Positions 5,727-13,883 of a DNA stretch of 64,000 nt are shown here, piece by piece. Positions within the stretch are counted from its first letter, which is position 1, and each line of letters begins with the position of its first letter. The translations under genes and the position numbers were made by a program. The notes under the pieces are model-generated. The model ran no database searches. It had not been told where the DNA came from and saw nothing but the letters and a program-made list of their open reading frames with translations. Source of the stretch: Luteimonas aestuarii (GTDB lineage: Bacteria; Pseudomonadota; Gammaproteobacteria; Xanthomonadales; Xanthomonadaceae); assembly GCF_004357985.1 (NCBI RefSeq), contig NZ_SMTF01000005.1:124001-188000 (forward strand), written 5' to 3'.

Positions 5727-7877
5727 TCAGAACTTGCCGTAGTAGCCTTCCTTGAGCGCGTCGAACAGGTTGGCGGCGGTGTGCATTTCGCCGTCGTATT
5801 CGATCTGTTCGTTGCCCTTGACCTCGATCACGTTGCCGTCTTCCAGCTCGAAGCGGTAGGTGGTGTTTTCAAGGTCGGCTTCCTTCACCAGCACGCCCTG
5901 GAAGGCGGCGGGGTTGAAGCGGAAGGTGGTGCAGCCCTTCAGGCCCTGCTTGTAGGCGTAGGTGTAGATGTCCTTGAAGTCCTCGTACGGGTAGTCCGTG
6001 GGGACGTTCGCGGTCTTGGAGATCGAGCTGTCCACCCACTTCTGCGCGGCGGCCTGCACGTCCACGTGTTCCTTGGGCGTGATGTCGTCGGCGGCGATGA
6101 AGTAGTCGGGCAGGCGGGCGTCGTCATCCTCGGCGAAGGGCATGGCCTTGGGGTTGACCAGCTCGCGGTAGGCCAGCAGTTCGTACGACCACACGTCCAC
6201 CTTTTCCTTGGACTTCTTGCCTTCGCGGATCACGTTGCGGCTGTAGTGGTGGGCGAACGACGGTTCGATGCCGTTGGAGGCGTTGTTGGCCAGCGACAAC
6301 GAGATGGTGCCGGTGGGCGCGATGGAGCTGTGGTGGGTGAAGCGCGCGCCGGTCTCGGCCAGGTTGTCCACCAGCTCGGGTGCCACGCTGGCCACCTGCT
6401 GCATGTAGCGGCTGTAGCGCGCGTGCAGCACCTTGCCGGGGATCTCCTGGCCCAGCTTCCAGCCGTCGGCCGCCATTTCCGGGCGCTTGCGCAGCATCTC
6501 GGCGGTCACGGTGAAGCGCTCTTCCATGATCGGCGCCGGGCCCTTCTCCTGCGCCAGCGCCAGGCCGGTTTCCCAGCCGGCGACGGCCATCTCGCGGGCG
6601 ATGCGCTCGGTGAACTCGCACGAGTCCTTCGAGCCGTACTTCATCTGCAGCATGGTCACGGTGCTGCCCAGGCCCAGGAAGCCCATGCCGTGGCGGCGCT
6701 TGCGCATGATTTCGTCGCGCTGCTGCTGCAACGGCAGGCCGTTCACTTCCACCACGTTGTCGAGCATGCGGGTGAACACGCGCACCACTTCCTTGTATTC
6801 CTCCCAGTCGAACGTGGCCTGGTCGGTGAAGGGGTTGCGCACGAACTTGGTCAGGTTGACCGAGCCCAGCAGGCAGGCGCCGTAGGGCGGCAGCGGCTGT
6901 TCGCCGCAGGGGTTGGTGGCGCGGATGTTCTCGCACCACCAGTTGTTGTTCATCTCGTTGACCTTGTCGATCAGGATGAAGCCGGGCTCGGCGTAGTCGT
7001 AGGTGGACACCATGATCATGTCCCACAGGTGCCGCGCCTTGATGTGGCCGTAGATCTTGCAGGCGACCAGGCCGTCGTCGCGGACGATGTAGCCCTTGTG
7101 CTGCGGCCAGTCGCGCCAGACCACCTGGGAGGCAGAGGACAGGTCGATGTCGCCGGTCTCCTTGTCGCTGACCGGGAACACCAGCGGCCAGTCGGCGTCT
7201 TCGTCCACGGCCTGCATGAAGCCGTCGGTGATCAGCAGCGACAGGTTGAACTGGCGCAGGCGGCCGTCCTCGCGCTTGGCGCGGATGAAGTCCTTCACGT
7301 CGGGGTGGCTGACGTCGAACGTGCCCATCTGCGCGCCGCGGCGGCCACCGGCGGAGCTGACGGTGAAGCACATCTTGTCGTAGATATCCATGAAGGACAT
7401 CGGGCCCGAGGTATACGCGCCGGCGCCTGCGACGAACGCACCGCGCGGGCGCAGCGTGCTGAACTCGTAACCGATGCCGCAGCCGGCCTTCAGCGTCAGG
7501 CCCGCTTCGTGGACCTTGTCGAGGATGCCGTCCATCGAGTCGGTGATGGTGCCCGACACGGTGCAGTTGATGGTGCTGGTGGCGGGCTTGTGCGCCAGCG
7601 CGCCGGCGTTGGAGGTGATGCGGCCGGCGGGGATGGCGCCGCGGCGCAGCGCCCACAGGAACCGCTCGTTCCAGTACTTCTGCTTGTCGGGCGTGGGCTC
7701 TGCCTCGGCCAGGGCCTTGGCCACGCGCTGGTAGGTGCCGTCGATGTCGGCGTCCACCGCGTCGCCCGACTTGGTCTTCAGGCGGTACTTCTTGTCCCAG
7801 ATGTCCTGCGATGCGGGCTGCATCGGGATCTCCTGTTCGCTGCGCTGCTTCACTGCCTCCAGCCGAACCGTACTCAT
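5727..7877 (-). CDS. nrdJa: Adenosylcobalamin-dependent ribonucleoside-diphosphate reductase, large component
   Basis: A 716-residue class II ribonucleotide reductase that makes deoxyribonucleotides with a B12-generated thiyl radical, independent of oxygen. It has the N-terminal lid WDKKYRL, the Cys of STINCTVSGT that forms the active-site disulfide, the loop NPCGEQPLP (radical Cys) and the PTGTISL phosphate loop. The C-terminal redox tail is missing and is supplied by NrdJb, as in Pseudomonas. Met at 7877 is used because relatives carry a similar MSTVRLE leader; the Met at 7823 has a stronger AGGAG site and is a real alternative (698 residues). It is read divergently from the HtrA-like gene. 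Confidence 0.92.
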   Translation of the reverse strand: MSTVRLEAVKQRSEQEIPMQPASQDIWDKKYRLKTKSGDAVDADIDGTYQRVAKALAEAEPTPDKQKYWNERFLWALRRGAIPAGRITSNAGALAHKPATSTINCTVSGTITDSMDGILDKVHEAGLTLKAGCGIGYEFSTLRPRGAFVAGAGAYTSGPMSFMDIYDKMCFTVSSAGGRRGAQMGTFDVSHPDVKDFIRAKREDGRLRQFNLSLLITDGFMQAVDEDADWPLVFPVSDKETGDIDLSSASQVVWRDWPQHKGYIVRDDGLVACKIYGHIKARHLWDMIMVSTYDYAEPGFILIDKVNEMNNNWWCENIRATNPCGEQPLPPYGACLLGSVNLTKFVRNPFTDQATFDWEEYKEVVRVFTRMLDNVVEVNGLPLQQQRDEIMRKRRHGMGFLGLGSTVTMLQMKYGSKDSCEFTERIAREMAVAGWETGLALAQEKGPAPIMEERFTVTAEMLRKRPEMAADGWKLGQEIPGKVLHARYSRYMQQVASVAPELVDNLAETGARFTHHSSIAPTGTISLSLANNASNGIEPSFAHHYSRNVIREGKKSKEKVDVWSYELLAYRELVNPKAMPFAEDDDARLPDYFIAADDITPKEHVDVQAAAQKWVDSSISKTANVPTDYPYEDFKDIYTYAYKQGLKGCTTFRFNPAAFQGVLVKEADLENTTYRFELEDGNVIEVKGNEQIEYDGEMHTAANLFDALKEGYYGKF

Positions 7878-8457
7878 GTCGCTGTGTTACTCCCTGTTGC
7901 CGGACGGGGTGCTTGCCCCGGCCTGTTGTTCTTGTGAGCCCCACCGCGCCCGGATGGTCCGGAACGCCGACGGGATGACGCCAACAGCGTCGCCGTGGAC
8001 GCTGCCTCTCGATATGTTGTGGTGCCGTGTGCTGCCGGTTGCCGCTCCCATTCGCGTGCCGTTCCCCATCGGTCGCGCGCCCTTCGGCGGGAAAATGGCT
8101 GGAATCCGCCCGACCGCTGCGAATTTCCGCCAATCCCCAACCACTTGGGCTTGGCCTACCTCGCCAACCCCAAGATGTAGTGGCGGGACGGAGGGCCACG
8201 CTACGCCCCGTTCCAGCGGAAGTCAACAGCGAAACCGCGGTTTGCGGCCACCTGCCGCAATGCTGCGGTGCACATCCGCCAATGCGCCGCCGCAGCCGTC
8301 CATTCAGGTTCGGCCCACCGTCGCGCAGGCATTGTGGACGGGCCGGTGGCGACGCTTTCGCGCCCTTGCGTCATCGGCAACAGACGCCAGATTCAGCCAG
8401 CCTCGCGACACTGTCGTGTCCCCCCTACCACCAGACAAGCACCCGCCGAGCCGACCC
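7878..8457. other. Divergent intergenic region between nrdJa and the HtrA-like gene
   Basis: These 580 bases hold no gene I can support. They must contain the promoters of both neighbours. Two stretches resemble half-good NrdR boxes on the minus strand (8006-8021, CACAACATATCGAG; 8168-8183, CCACTACATCTTGG), but they are 160 bases apart instead of the usual paired spacing, so I do not call them sites. Confidence 0.4.
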
Positions 8458-9882
8458 ATGCGCGCTGCCCCGACCCTCCTCGCCCTCGTCCTTGCCGCCG
8501 CCTTCGGCGGGTTCGCCGCCACCGCCATGCGCGACGTGCTGCAACAGCCGGCGCAGGCCGAGCCTGCCGCGCCCGCCACGGTGCGCACCCTGGCCGCGCT
8601 GCCGACCGCGGTGGACGGCCAGCCGCTGCCGTCGCTGGCACCGATGCTGCAGCGGGTCACGCCGTCGGTGGTCAGCGTGCACACCAAGCAACGGGTGCGG
8701 GTGAACACGCCGTTCGGCAACGACCCGTTCTTCCGGCGCATGTTCGGCATCCCCGAGGAGCGCATCGCCGAGTCGCTGGGCTCGGGCGTGATCGTGGACG
8801 CGGCGCAGGGCTACATCCTCACCAACCACCACGTGATCGAGGGCGCCGACGACGTATCCATCACGCTGTCCGACGGCCGTACGCTGACCGCGGAGTTCAT
8901 CGGCTCCGACCCGGACACCGACGTGGCGCTGATGAAGATCCCGTCCGAACGCCTGAGCGCGATCCCGCTGGCCGATGCCAGCGCGCTGCAGCCGGGCGAT
9001 TTCGTGGTGGCGGTGGGCAACCCGTTCGGCTTCAGCCAGACGGTGACTTCCGGCATCGTGTCCGCGGTGGGCCGCAGCAACGTGCCGGGCGTGGGCTTCC
9101 AGAACTTCATCCAGACCGACGCCTCGATCAACCCGGGCAACTCCGGCGGCGCGCTGGTCAACCTGCGCGGCGAACTGGTGGGCATCAACACCGCCAGCTT
9201 CAACACCCGCGGCAGCATGGCCGGCAACATCGGCCTGGGCTTCGCCATCCCCATCGACCTGGCGCGCAACGTGATGCAGCAGTTGCTGGATACCGGCGAA
9301 GTGCGCCGCGGCACCCTGGGCGTGGACACGCAGACGGTGGACGCGCGCATCGCCGAAGGCCTGGGCCTGCCGGCGACCACGCGCGGAGCGGTGGTGACGC
9401 GCGTGTACGGCGGCGGCGCCCAGTCGGGCCTGCGCACCGGCGACGTGGTCACCGCGGCCAACGGCCAGCGCATCGACAGCAGCGACGCGCTGCGCAACTT
9501 CCAGGGCCTGCAGCCGCTGGACAGCGCGGTGACGCTGGACGTGCTGCGCAACGGCGAGAACACCCGCGTCACCACGCGCCTGCGCGCGCTGCCGCGCGAC
9601 GGCGCCAGCTACGACGCGCGCCTCACCGGCGCCACCTTCGCCGACCTGCCCGAGGCGCTGCGCCGGCAGAACCCGCGTGCGCGCGGCGTGCTGGTCGAGC
9701 GCGTGGCCGCCGACAGCCGCGCGTACCGCAGCGGACTGCGCGAGGGCGACCTGATCGTCGCCGCCAACAGCGGCGAATTCCGCGACCTGGCAGGCTTCCG
9801 CGATACAGTGGTGGAAGAGCCGCGACAGCTCGTCCTGCAGGTTTCACGTCGCGGACGCATCGGCAACCTCATCATGGAGTGA
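8458..9882 (+). CDS. Periplasmic serine protease of the HtrA/DegP family
   Basis: A 474-residue Do-like protease and chaperone that degrades misfolded envelope proteins. An uncleaved or cleavable N-terminal hydrophobic segment (residues 5-22) exports it. The trypsin-like domain has the catalytic His125 (TNHHV), Asp155 (DTDVA) and Ser229 (GNSGG). Two PDZ domains follow at about 275-365 and 385-470. The start at 8458 is the ATG directly before the signal segment; the open frame extends far upstream but without protein character. It is read divergently from nrdJa and stands 60 bases before the YqjD-type operon. DegQ and MucD are equally good names. Confidence 0.92.
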   Translation: MRAAPTLLALVLAAAFGGFAATAMRDVLQQPAQAEPAAPATVRTLAALPTAVDGQPLPSLAPMLQRVTPSVVSVHTKQRVRVNTPFGNDPFFRRMFGIPEERIAESLGSGVIVDAAQGYILTNHHVIEGADDVSITLSDGRTLTAEFIGSDPDTDVALMKIPSERLSAIPLADASALQPGDFVVAVGNPFGFSQTVTSGIVSAVGRSNVPGVGFQNFIQTDASINPGNSGGALVNLRGELVGINTASFNTRGSMAGNIGLGFAIPIDLARNVMQQLLDTGEVRRGTLGVDTQTVDARIAEGLGLPATTRGAVVTRVYGGGAQSGLRTGDVVTAANGQRIDSSDALRNFQGLQPLDSAVTLDVLRNGENTRVTTRLRALPRDGASYDARLTGATFADLPEALRRQNPRARGVLVERVAADSRAYRSGLREGDLIVAANSGEFRDLAGFRDTVVEEPRQLVLQVSRRGRIGNLIME

Positions 9883-9942
9883 CCGCAGCGCGGTTTCTGC
9901 CTCCACGCGACACACCACGCATCCCAAGACAGGAGATCGACG

Positions 9943-10302
9943 ATGAGCCCCACCTCCACCGAAAACCTCAAGGCCGACCTGAGCGAAGCCGGCACCCACC
10001 TGAAGCAGGCCGCCAGCGACGCGGGCGTCGCGCTGAAGAACGCCGCCGGTGTCGCCGCCGACGAACTCAAGGTGGGCCGAGCCAACGTCAAGGCCGACCT
10101 GGCCGACTCCGCGCTGGCCGGCATTGCCGCGCTGGAAGACGGTGGTGCCGCCGCCAAGGAGCAGGTGGACGCGCTGATGGACAAGGGCCGCGACCTGATC
10201 GACAGCGCCGCCGACCTGATCCGCGAGCGCCCCATCGCCTCGTTCGGCGTGGCGTTTGCCGTCGGCTTCGTCATCGCCAAGCTCGCCCGCAGCTCGAAGT
10301 AA
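9943..10302 (+). CDS. YqjD/ElaB-type DUF883 membrane-anchored protein
   Basis: A 119-residue protein with a long Ala-rich amphipathic helix and one C-terminal transmembrane segment (about residues 97-115, IASFGVAFAVGFVIAKLARS). In E. coli, YqjD and ElaB of this family sit in the inner membrane by their C-terminus and bind stalled ribosomes in stationary phase. AGGAG seven bases before the ATG marks the start. It is the first gene of a three-gene set with a YqjE-like membrane protein and a third membrane protein, matching the yqjD-yqjE-yqjK order. Confidence 0.8.
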   Translation: MSPTSTENLKADLSEAGTHLKQAASDAGVALKNAAGVAADELKVGRANVKADLADSALAGIAALEDGGAAAKEQVDALMDKGRDLIDSAADLIRERPIASFGVAFAVGFVIAKLARSSK

Positions 10303-10317
10303 GCGACGCTGCGGGAC

Positions 10318-10833
10318 GTGACCGGGGAGACACCACCCACCAGCACCGGCGCGCAGGCGCACGACGACGCCGGCACGCGCAAGCCTGCCAGCTTCGACGA
10401 GAGCGTGCGCGCGATCGGCGCGGAAGGCCGGGCCACGCTGGACTCGGCGCTCGACACCGGCCGCGCGTTGCGGCGGCTGGCATCGGCGGATTTTGCGCTG
10501 GCGCGCAGCGCGCTGGGCCGTGGCCTGGCGTGGACCGCCGTGGCCGTGGTGTTCGGCGCGTCGGCCTGGCTGCTGCTGATGGGCGCGATGATCGCGTTGA
10601 TGCAGGCGTTCGGCTTCTCGTGGCTGGCATCGATCTCGTCGGCGGCTTTCATCAGCCTCGCGGTGGCTGGGCTTGCGGCGTGGCGCGTGTCGGTGTTCTT
10701 CGACATGGCCGGCATGCACGCCACGCGTCGCGCGCTGTCGCAGCTGGGGCTGTTCAACGAGGCCGGCGAAGACGACGAGGACGACGGTGCCGCACCCGTC
10801 GCGACCGGCACCACCGGCAAGGGAGCGGCATGA
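10318..10833 (+). CDS. YqjE-like / phage holin superfamily III membrane protein
   Basis: A 171-residue protein with two adjacent transmembrane helices at about residues 75-100 and 103-125 (AWLLLMGAMIALMQAFGF, ISLAVAGLAAWRVSVFF) and acidic ends (AGEDDEDDG). This is the layout of YqjE-type proteins, which are grouped with holin superfamily III by fold, not because they lyse cells. The start is a GTG at 10318 with only a weak ribosome site. The stop overlaps the next start (ATGA at 10830), so translation of the two is coupled. Confidence 0.65.
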   Translation: MTGETPPTSTGAQAHDDAGTRKPASFDESVRAIGAEGRATLDSALDTGRALRRLASADFALARSALGRGLAWTAVAVVFGASAWLLLMGAMIALMQAFGFSWLASISSAAFISLAVAGLAAWRVSVFFDMAGMHATRRALSQLGLFNEAGEDDEDDGAAPVATGTTGKGAA

Positions 10834-11333
10834 ACTTCGAAGGCTTGAGAAGCCGCGTCGAGCGCGCCGAGGTGCTGTTCCATGGCCGCATCGAGCAGGT
10901 GCGCTGCCACCGCGCGCGACTCGACAGCAACGTGCGCCAGGCGATCACGCCCGGCCGCATCCTGGTCGCCGGTTTGCTGGGCGGTTTCCTGGTGGCGCGG
11001 GCGCGCCCGATGCGCTCGATCCGCGCGGTGTCCGCGACCAAGTGGATCCAGCTGGCCAGCAGCCTGTCCGGGCTGATGGCTTCGCTGAAGGCCGCCTACG
11101 CGGCGGAAACCGCGGAAACCGCCGCGGAAGAAGCCGGGCATGCGGCGGATACCGCCGAGGCGGTGGCCGAGGAAACCGGCGTTGCTGCGGGCGCAACGGC
11201 ATCGCCCGCCACCGCGACGGAGCCGCCAGCGCCGCGCGCGGTGTCCGATGCACGGCGGCGGCCGGATGCGCCGTTCGAGCGCGAGCCGCGCCCGGCAGAA
11301 GCCGCGACCGAACTGTCCGAACCCGAGCGCTGA
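10830..11333 (+). CDS. Membrane-associated protein at the YqjK position
   Basis: A 167-residue protein whose start overlaps the stop of the YqjE-like gene. The N-terminal part is basic and helical (MNFEGLRSRVERAEVLFHGR), then a short hydrophobic stretch (ILVAGLLGGFLVARA, about residues 45-59) could span or dip into the membrane. The C-terminal half is an Ala/Glu-rich low-complexity tail. The position equals that of yqjK in E. coli but sequence similarity is weak, so only the operon context supports a shared envelope role. Confidence 0.7.
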   Translation: MNFEGLRSRVERAEVLFHGRIEQVRCHRARLDSNVRQAITPGRILVAGLLGGFLVARARPMRSIRAVSATKWIQLASSLSGLMASLKAAYAAETAETAAEEAGHAADTAEAVAEETGVAAGATASPATATEPPAPRAVSDARRRPDAPFEREPRPAEAATELSEPER

Positions 11334-11407
11334 CCCGAGCGGCGACCATCACCCGGCCGTGGCACGGCGCGGCGACATAATCGCGGACTTTCCGGACCAG
11401 GGCCGCC

Positions 11408-12520
11408 ATGGGCAGCGACGTTCCCCCCATTCCCGTGCCAGCGCCGGCATCGATGCCGGCCACGCCCGACGCCACGCAGCCGCGGCCGCGCGCCTCGATG
11501 GCGGTACTGGTCCTTGCCGTGCTGGCCGTCGGCTTCACCCTCTGGGCTGCGCAAGGCGTGCTGCTGCCGGTGCTGCTGGCGATGTTCTTCGCGCTGGTGG
11601 GCAATCCGCTGATCCGGCTGCTGCGCAAGGCCTACATCCCGCGTTTCATCGGTGCGCTGGCGGTGCTGAGCGGCGGACTGGCGGCCGCCATCCTGCTCGG
11701 CCAGCAGATGCTGCCACCGGCGATGGACTGGGCCAGCGAAGCGCCGCGACAGATGCGCCAGCTGGCGCCGAAGCTGCAACAGATCACGCGCCCTGTGCAG
11801 GAAGCCAACAAGGCCGCCGAGAGCCTGGCGCGCGCCGCCGGCGGCGAGACCGGCCGCCAGCCGCAGGTGGTGCGCACCGCGCAGGACGATCCCTACCGCA
11901 TGCTGGCGCGCACGCCGCGCCTGGTGGCGGCGGCACTGGCGGTGGTGCTGCTGACGTTCTTCTTCATGGTCTACGGCGAGAAGCTGCAGCGCAGCGCCAT
12001 CGCCCTGCTGCCCGGGCGCCAGCAGCAGAAATTCACCGTCGACATCCTGCAGCGCATCGAGCGCGAGGTGTCGCGCTACGTGCTGACGATCACCCTGATC
12101 AACGTCGGCCTGGGCCTGGCGTTCGCGGGCGTGCTGGCATGGCTGGGGTTCGCGCCGAACGAGGCCCTGCTGTGGGGCACGATGGTGGCCCTGCTCAATT
12201 ACGCGCCGTACGTGGGCCCGCTGATGGGCTGGATCGTGATCCTGCTGGTGGGCTTCGTCACCTTCGACGATCCGCTGCAGGCGCTGCTGCCCGCCGCGGC
12301 CTACATCGTGCTGCAGACCATCGAGGGCCAGCTGCTGACGCCGATCATCCTCGGCAAGCGCATGGCGCTGTCGCCGCTGGTGCTGATCCTGGCGCTGATG
12401 CTGTTCGGCTGGCTGTGGGGGATCATCGGCCTGCTGCTCGCGGTGCCGCTGCTGGTCTGCGTGAAGCTGGTGCTGGCACGCGTGGAAGGCATGGAAGGCT
12501 GGGCGCGGCTGCTGGAGTGA
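11408..12520 (+). CDS. AI-2E (PerM/YdiK) family transporter
   Basis: A 370-residue inner-membrane protein of the AI-2 exporter family. A short Pro/Ala-rich N-terminus is followed by a pair of helices (about residues 35-75), a cytoplasmic stretch, and a cluster of helices from 175 on. The family hallmarks include the LVGFVTFDDPLQALLPAAAY and TIEGQLLTPIILGK regions near the C-terminal end. The substrate is not predictable; members export autoinducer, Na+/H+ or unknown solutes. It is followed directly by the broken HAD gene copy, which presumably marks the original neighbour. Confidence 0.85.
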   Translation: MGSDVPPIPVPAPASMPATPDATQPRPRASMAVLVLAVLAVGFTLWAAQGVLLPVLLAMFFALVGNPLIRLLRKAYIPRFIGALAVLSGGLAAAILLGQQMLPPAMDWASEAPRQMRQLAPKLQQITRPVQEANKAAESLARAAGGETGRQPQVVRTAQDDPYRMLARTPRLVAAALAVVLLTFFFMVYGEKLQRSAIALLPGRQQQKFTVDILQRIEREVSRYVLTITLINVGLGLAFAGVLAWLGFAPNEALLWGTMVALLNYAPYVGPLMGWIVILLVGFVTFDDPLQALLPAAAYIVLQTIEGQLLTPIILGKRMALSPLVLILALMLFGWLWGIIGLLLAVPLLVCVKLVLARVEGMEGWARLLE

Positions 12521-12560
12521 TCCGGGGCGGCGGCTGCCGATGGCGGGCCGGGGCCCGCCC

Positions 12561-12566
12561 TACAAT
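12561..12566 (+). promoter_or_regulatory. -10 box of the truncated HAD copy (leaderless)
   Basis: TACAAT lies seven bases before the ATG at 12573, so transcription should begin at or near the start codon. The same CGCCCTACAAT context stands before the intact copy at 17761, which shows that the duplication includes the promoter. Confidence 0.5.
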
Positions 12567-12572
12567 GGCGCG

Positions 12573-12770
12573 ATGCGGTTCCCCGTGCGCGCGATCACCC
12601 TCGACCTCGACGACACGCTGTGGCCGTTCGCGCCGATCGGCGAACGCATCGAGCGGGTGCTGGATGCGTGGATGCGCATGCACAGTCCCGCCACCGCGGC
12701 TGCGTTCCCGCCCGAGGCGATGCGCGCATTACGCGAAAGGACCACGATGCGAACCTCGACCACGAGCTGA
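12573..12770 (+). pseudogene. Truncated 5' copy of the HAD-hydrolase gene
   Basis: Bases 12594-12727 are identical to 17795-17928 in the intact HAD gene. After that the sequence changes abruptly and the frame ends nine codons later (...RTSTTS), leaving 65 residues that contain only the first HAD motif (DLDDT). The promoter and first eight codons are clearly related to the intact copy but diverged (MRFPVRAIT versus MSFTVRAIT). It directly follows the PerM-like gene. This is the left scar of the island inserted between 12728 and about 17760. A small product could still be made. Confidence 0.8.
12594..12727 (+). repeat. 134-bp direct repeat flanking the island, left copy
   Basis: Exact match to 17795-17928, same orientation, 5.2 kb apart. 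Both copies are inside HAD coding sequence. The perfect identity next to diverged upstream bases points to recent duplication or gene conversion. Confidence 0.9.
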
Positions 12771-12859
12771 GTGCCGTTTCGTGCGACCGCAATGGATTGC
12801 GCGACATTTGCTATGGTGCATGCACGGGCGCAGTTAGGCACCCGATAAGGAGCACGACC

Positions 12860-13765
12860 ATGCCATGGATGCGGGCATTGCTGGTGTTGTTGTTGGCCGC
12901 CCACCTCGGCGGCTGTTGGGCGGCTACGCCGGAGCCGGCGCGGCAATCGCGTTACTCGGTCACCCTCGCCTCCTCGTTCCCCGACCCCAAGGCACAGGCG
13001 CTGGCGGTGGCCGCCGAGCGCGGCGATGCCGACGAGGTACGCCGCTGGATGCGCGACGAGGGCGTCAACCCGGACGTGATCTTCGCGGATGAAGATGGCT
13101 TTCCGCTGCTGGCCTGGCCGATCTACGCCAGGAGTCCGGAAGGGCTGCGCGCGATGCTGGAGAACGGCGCCGATCCCAACGTGGCACGGCCCTATCCGCA
13201 CGAGGAAGGACGCACGCAAACCAACCATTCCAACGCCATGGTCTGGGCCGCCGAGCAGCACGATCCGGTGTACCTGCAACTGCTGTTGGCCCACGGCGGC
13301 GATCCCGATACCCGCAGCGCCAACAACGAGGCATTGCTGTATCACGCCTTCATCAAGCAGAACCAGTGGCAGAACGTGCAGGTGCTGGTGGAGGGCGGCG
13401 CGGATGTGAATATCGATGCTGGGGGGATGGGTACGATTCTGAGTACGTATGCGGGTCGCGGCGGGTTCGAGATGGCGCACTGGTTGCTGCAACGCGGTGC
13501 AGACCCGATGCTTGACTACATCATGGGAGAACCTGTTCGCCGCACCGACTCCCATGCCATCGAAGCCATTTACTGGCACCCGGGCAACCCCGACGATCCG
13601 AGTTGGCAACACAAATGCCAGCAATGGCTGCTGTCGCACGGCCATCAGCGCCCGCCAATGCCGGAACACTATCGCCGGATGCGCCAGACCTTCGGCTTCC
13701 CGACCGACGAAGCCGACATTCCTCTGCCCGAACCTGCGGCTGACGTGCAAGGAGACGCACGATGA
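12860..13765 (+). CDS. Ankyrin-repeat lipoprotein, putative immunity protein, copy 1
   Basis: A 301-residue exported protein. The signal MPWMRALLVLLLAAHLGGC carries a lipobox with Cys19. Ankyrin-type repeats run from about residue 45 to 235 (phrases such as GLRAMLENGADPNVARP, LLLAHGGDPDT, VLVEGGADVNI). A ribosome site AAGGAGC is six bases before the ATG. The stop overlaps an ATG of an effector-gene remnant. The first ~195 residues are almost identical to copy 2, 1024 bases downstream, while the last third differs at many positions. Lipoproteins with repeat scaffolds next to a lipase-like gene commonly neutralise it in the periplasm; here that is an inference. Confidence 0.8.
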   Translation: MPWMRALLVLLLAAHLGGCWAATPEPARQSRYSVTLASSFPDPKAQALAVAAERGDADEVRRWMRDEGVNPDVIFADEDGFPLLAWPIYARSPEGLRAMLENGADPNVARPYPHEEGRTQTNHSNAMVWAAEQHDPVYLQLLLAHGGDPDTRSANNEALLYHAFIKQNQWQNVQVLVEGGADVNIDAGGMGTILSTYAGRGGFEMAHWLLQRGADPMLDYIMGEPVRRTDSHAIEAIYWHPGNPDDPSWQHKCQQWLLSHGHQRPPMPEHYRRMRQTFGFPTDEADIPLPEPAADVQGDAR

Positions 13766-13872
13766 CCGAGCGCCATCGCTCGCAACAGGTGTTGTTGCAA
13801 TTGCTGCGCGACAGCGGCGATTGCGCGACATTTGCTATGGTGCATGCACGGGCGCAGTTAGGCACCCGATAA
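13762..13872 (+). pseudogene. Remnant of the lipase-effector gene start
   Basis: Beginning at the ATGA overlap with ankyrin copy 1, the first ~20 codons read MTERHRSQQVLLQLLRDSGD, nearly the same as the intact effector (MTERHRSQQALLQSLRDSGD). Then the sequence jumps into the leader of ankyrin copy 2 and stops after 36 codons. It shows that the tandem duplication unit was an ankyrin gene plus the beginning of the effector gene. Confidence 0.8.
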
Positions 13873-13883
13873 GGAGCACGACC

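Noticed and set aside
5631-7937. A 768-codon open frame on the plus strand opposite nrdJa
   Set aside because: It is the antisense shadow of a GC-rich gene; composition is Val/Ala/Gly/His-rich without domains, and nrdJa on the other strand is certain.
8006-8183. NrdR boxes upstream of nrdJa
   Set aside because: Two partial matches (8006-8021 and 8168-8183) are about 160 bases apart; true NrdR boxes come as closely spaced pairs. A motif scan with a proper matrix would be decisive.
8268-10829. A 1021-codon plus-strand frame overlapping the HtrA gene and the YqjD-type gene
   Set aside because: Arg-rich out-of-frame translation. Only its last 168 codons, from ATG 10830, are a real gene.
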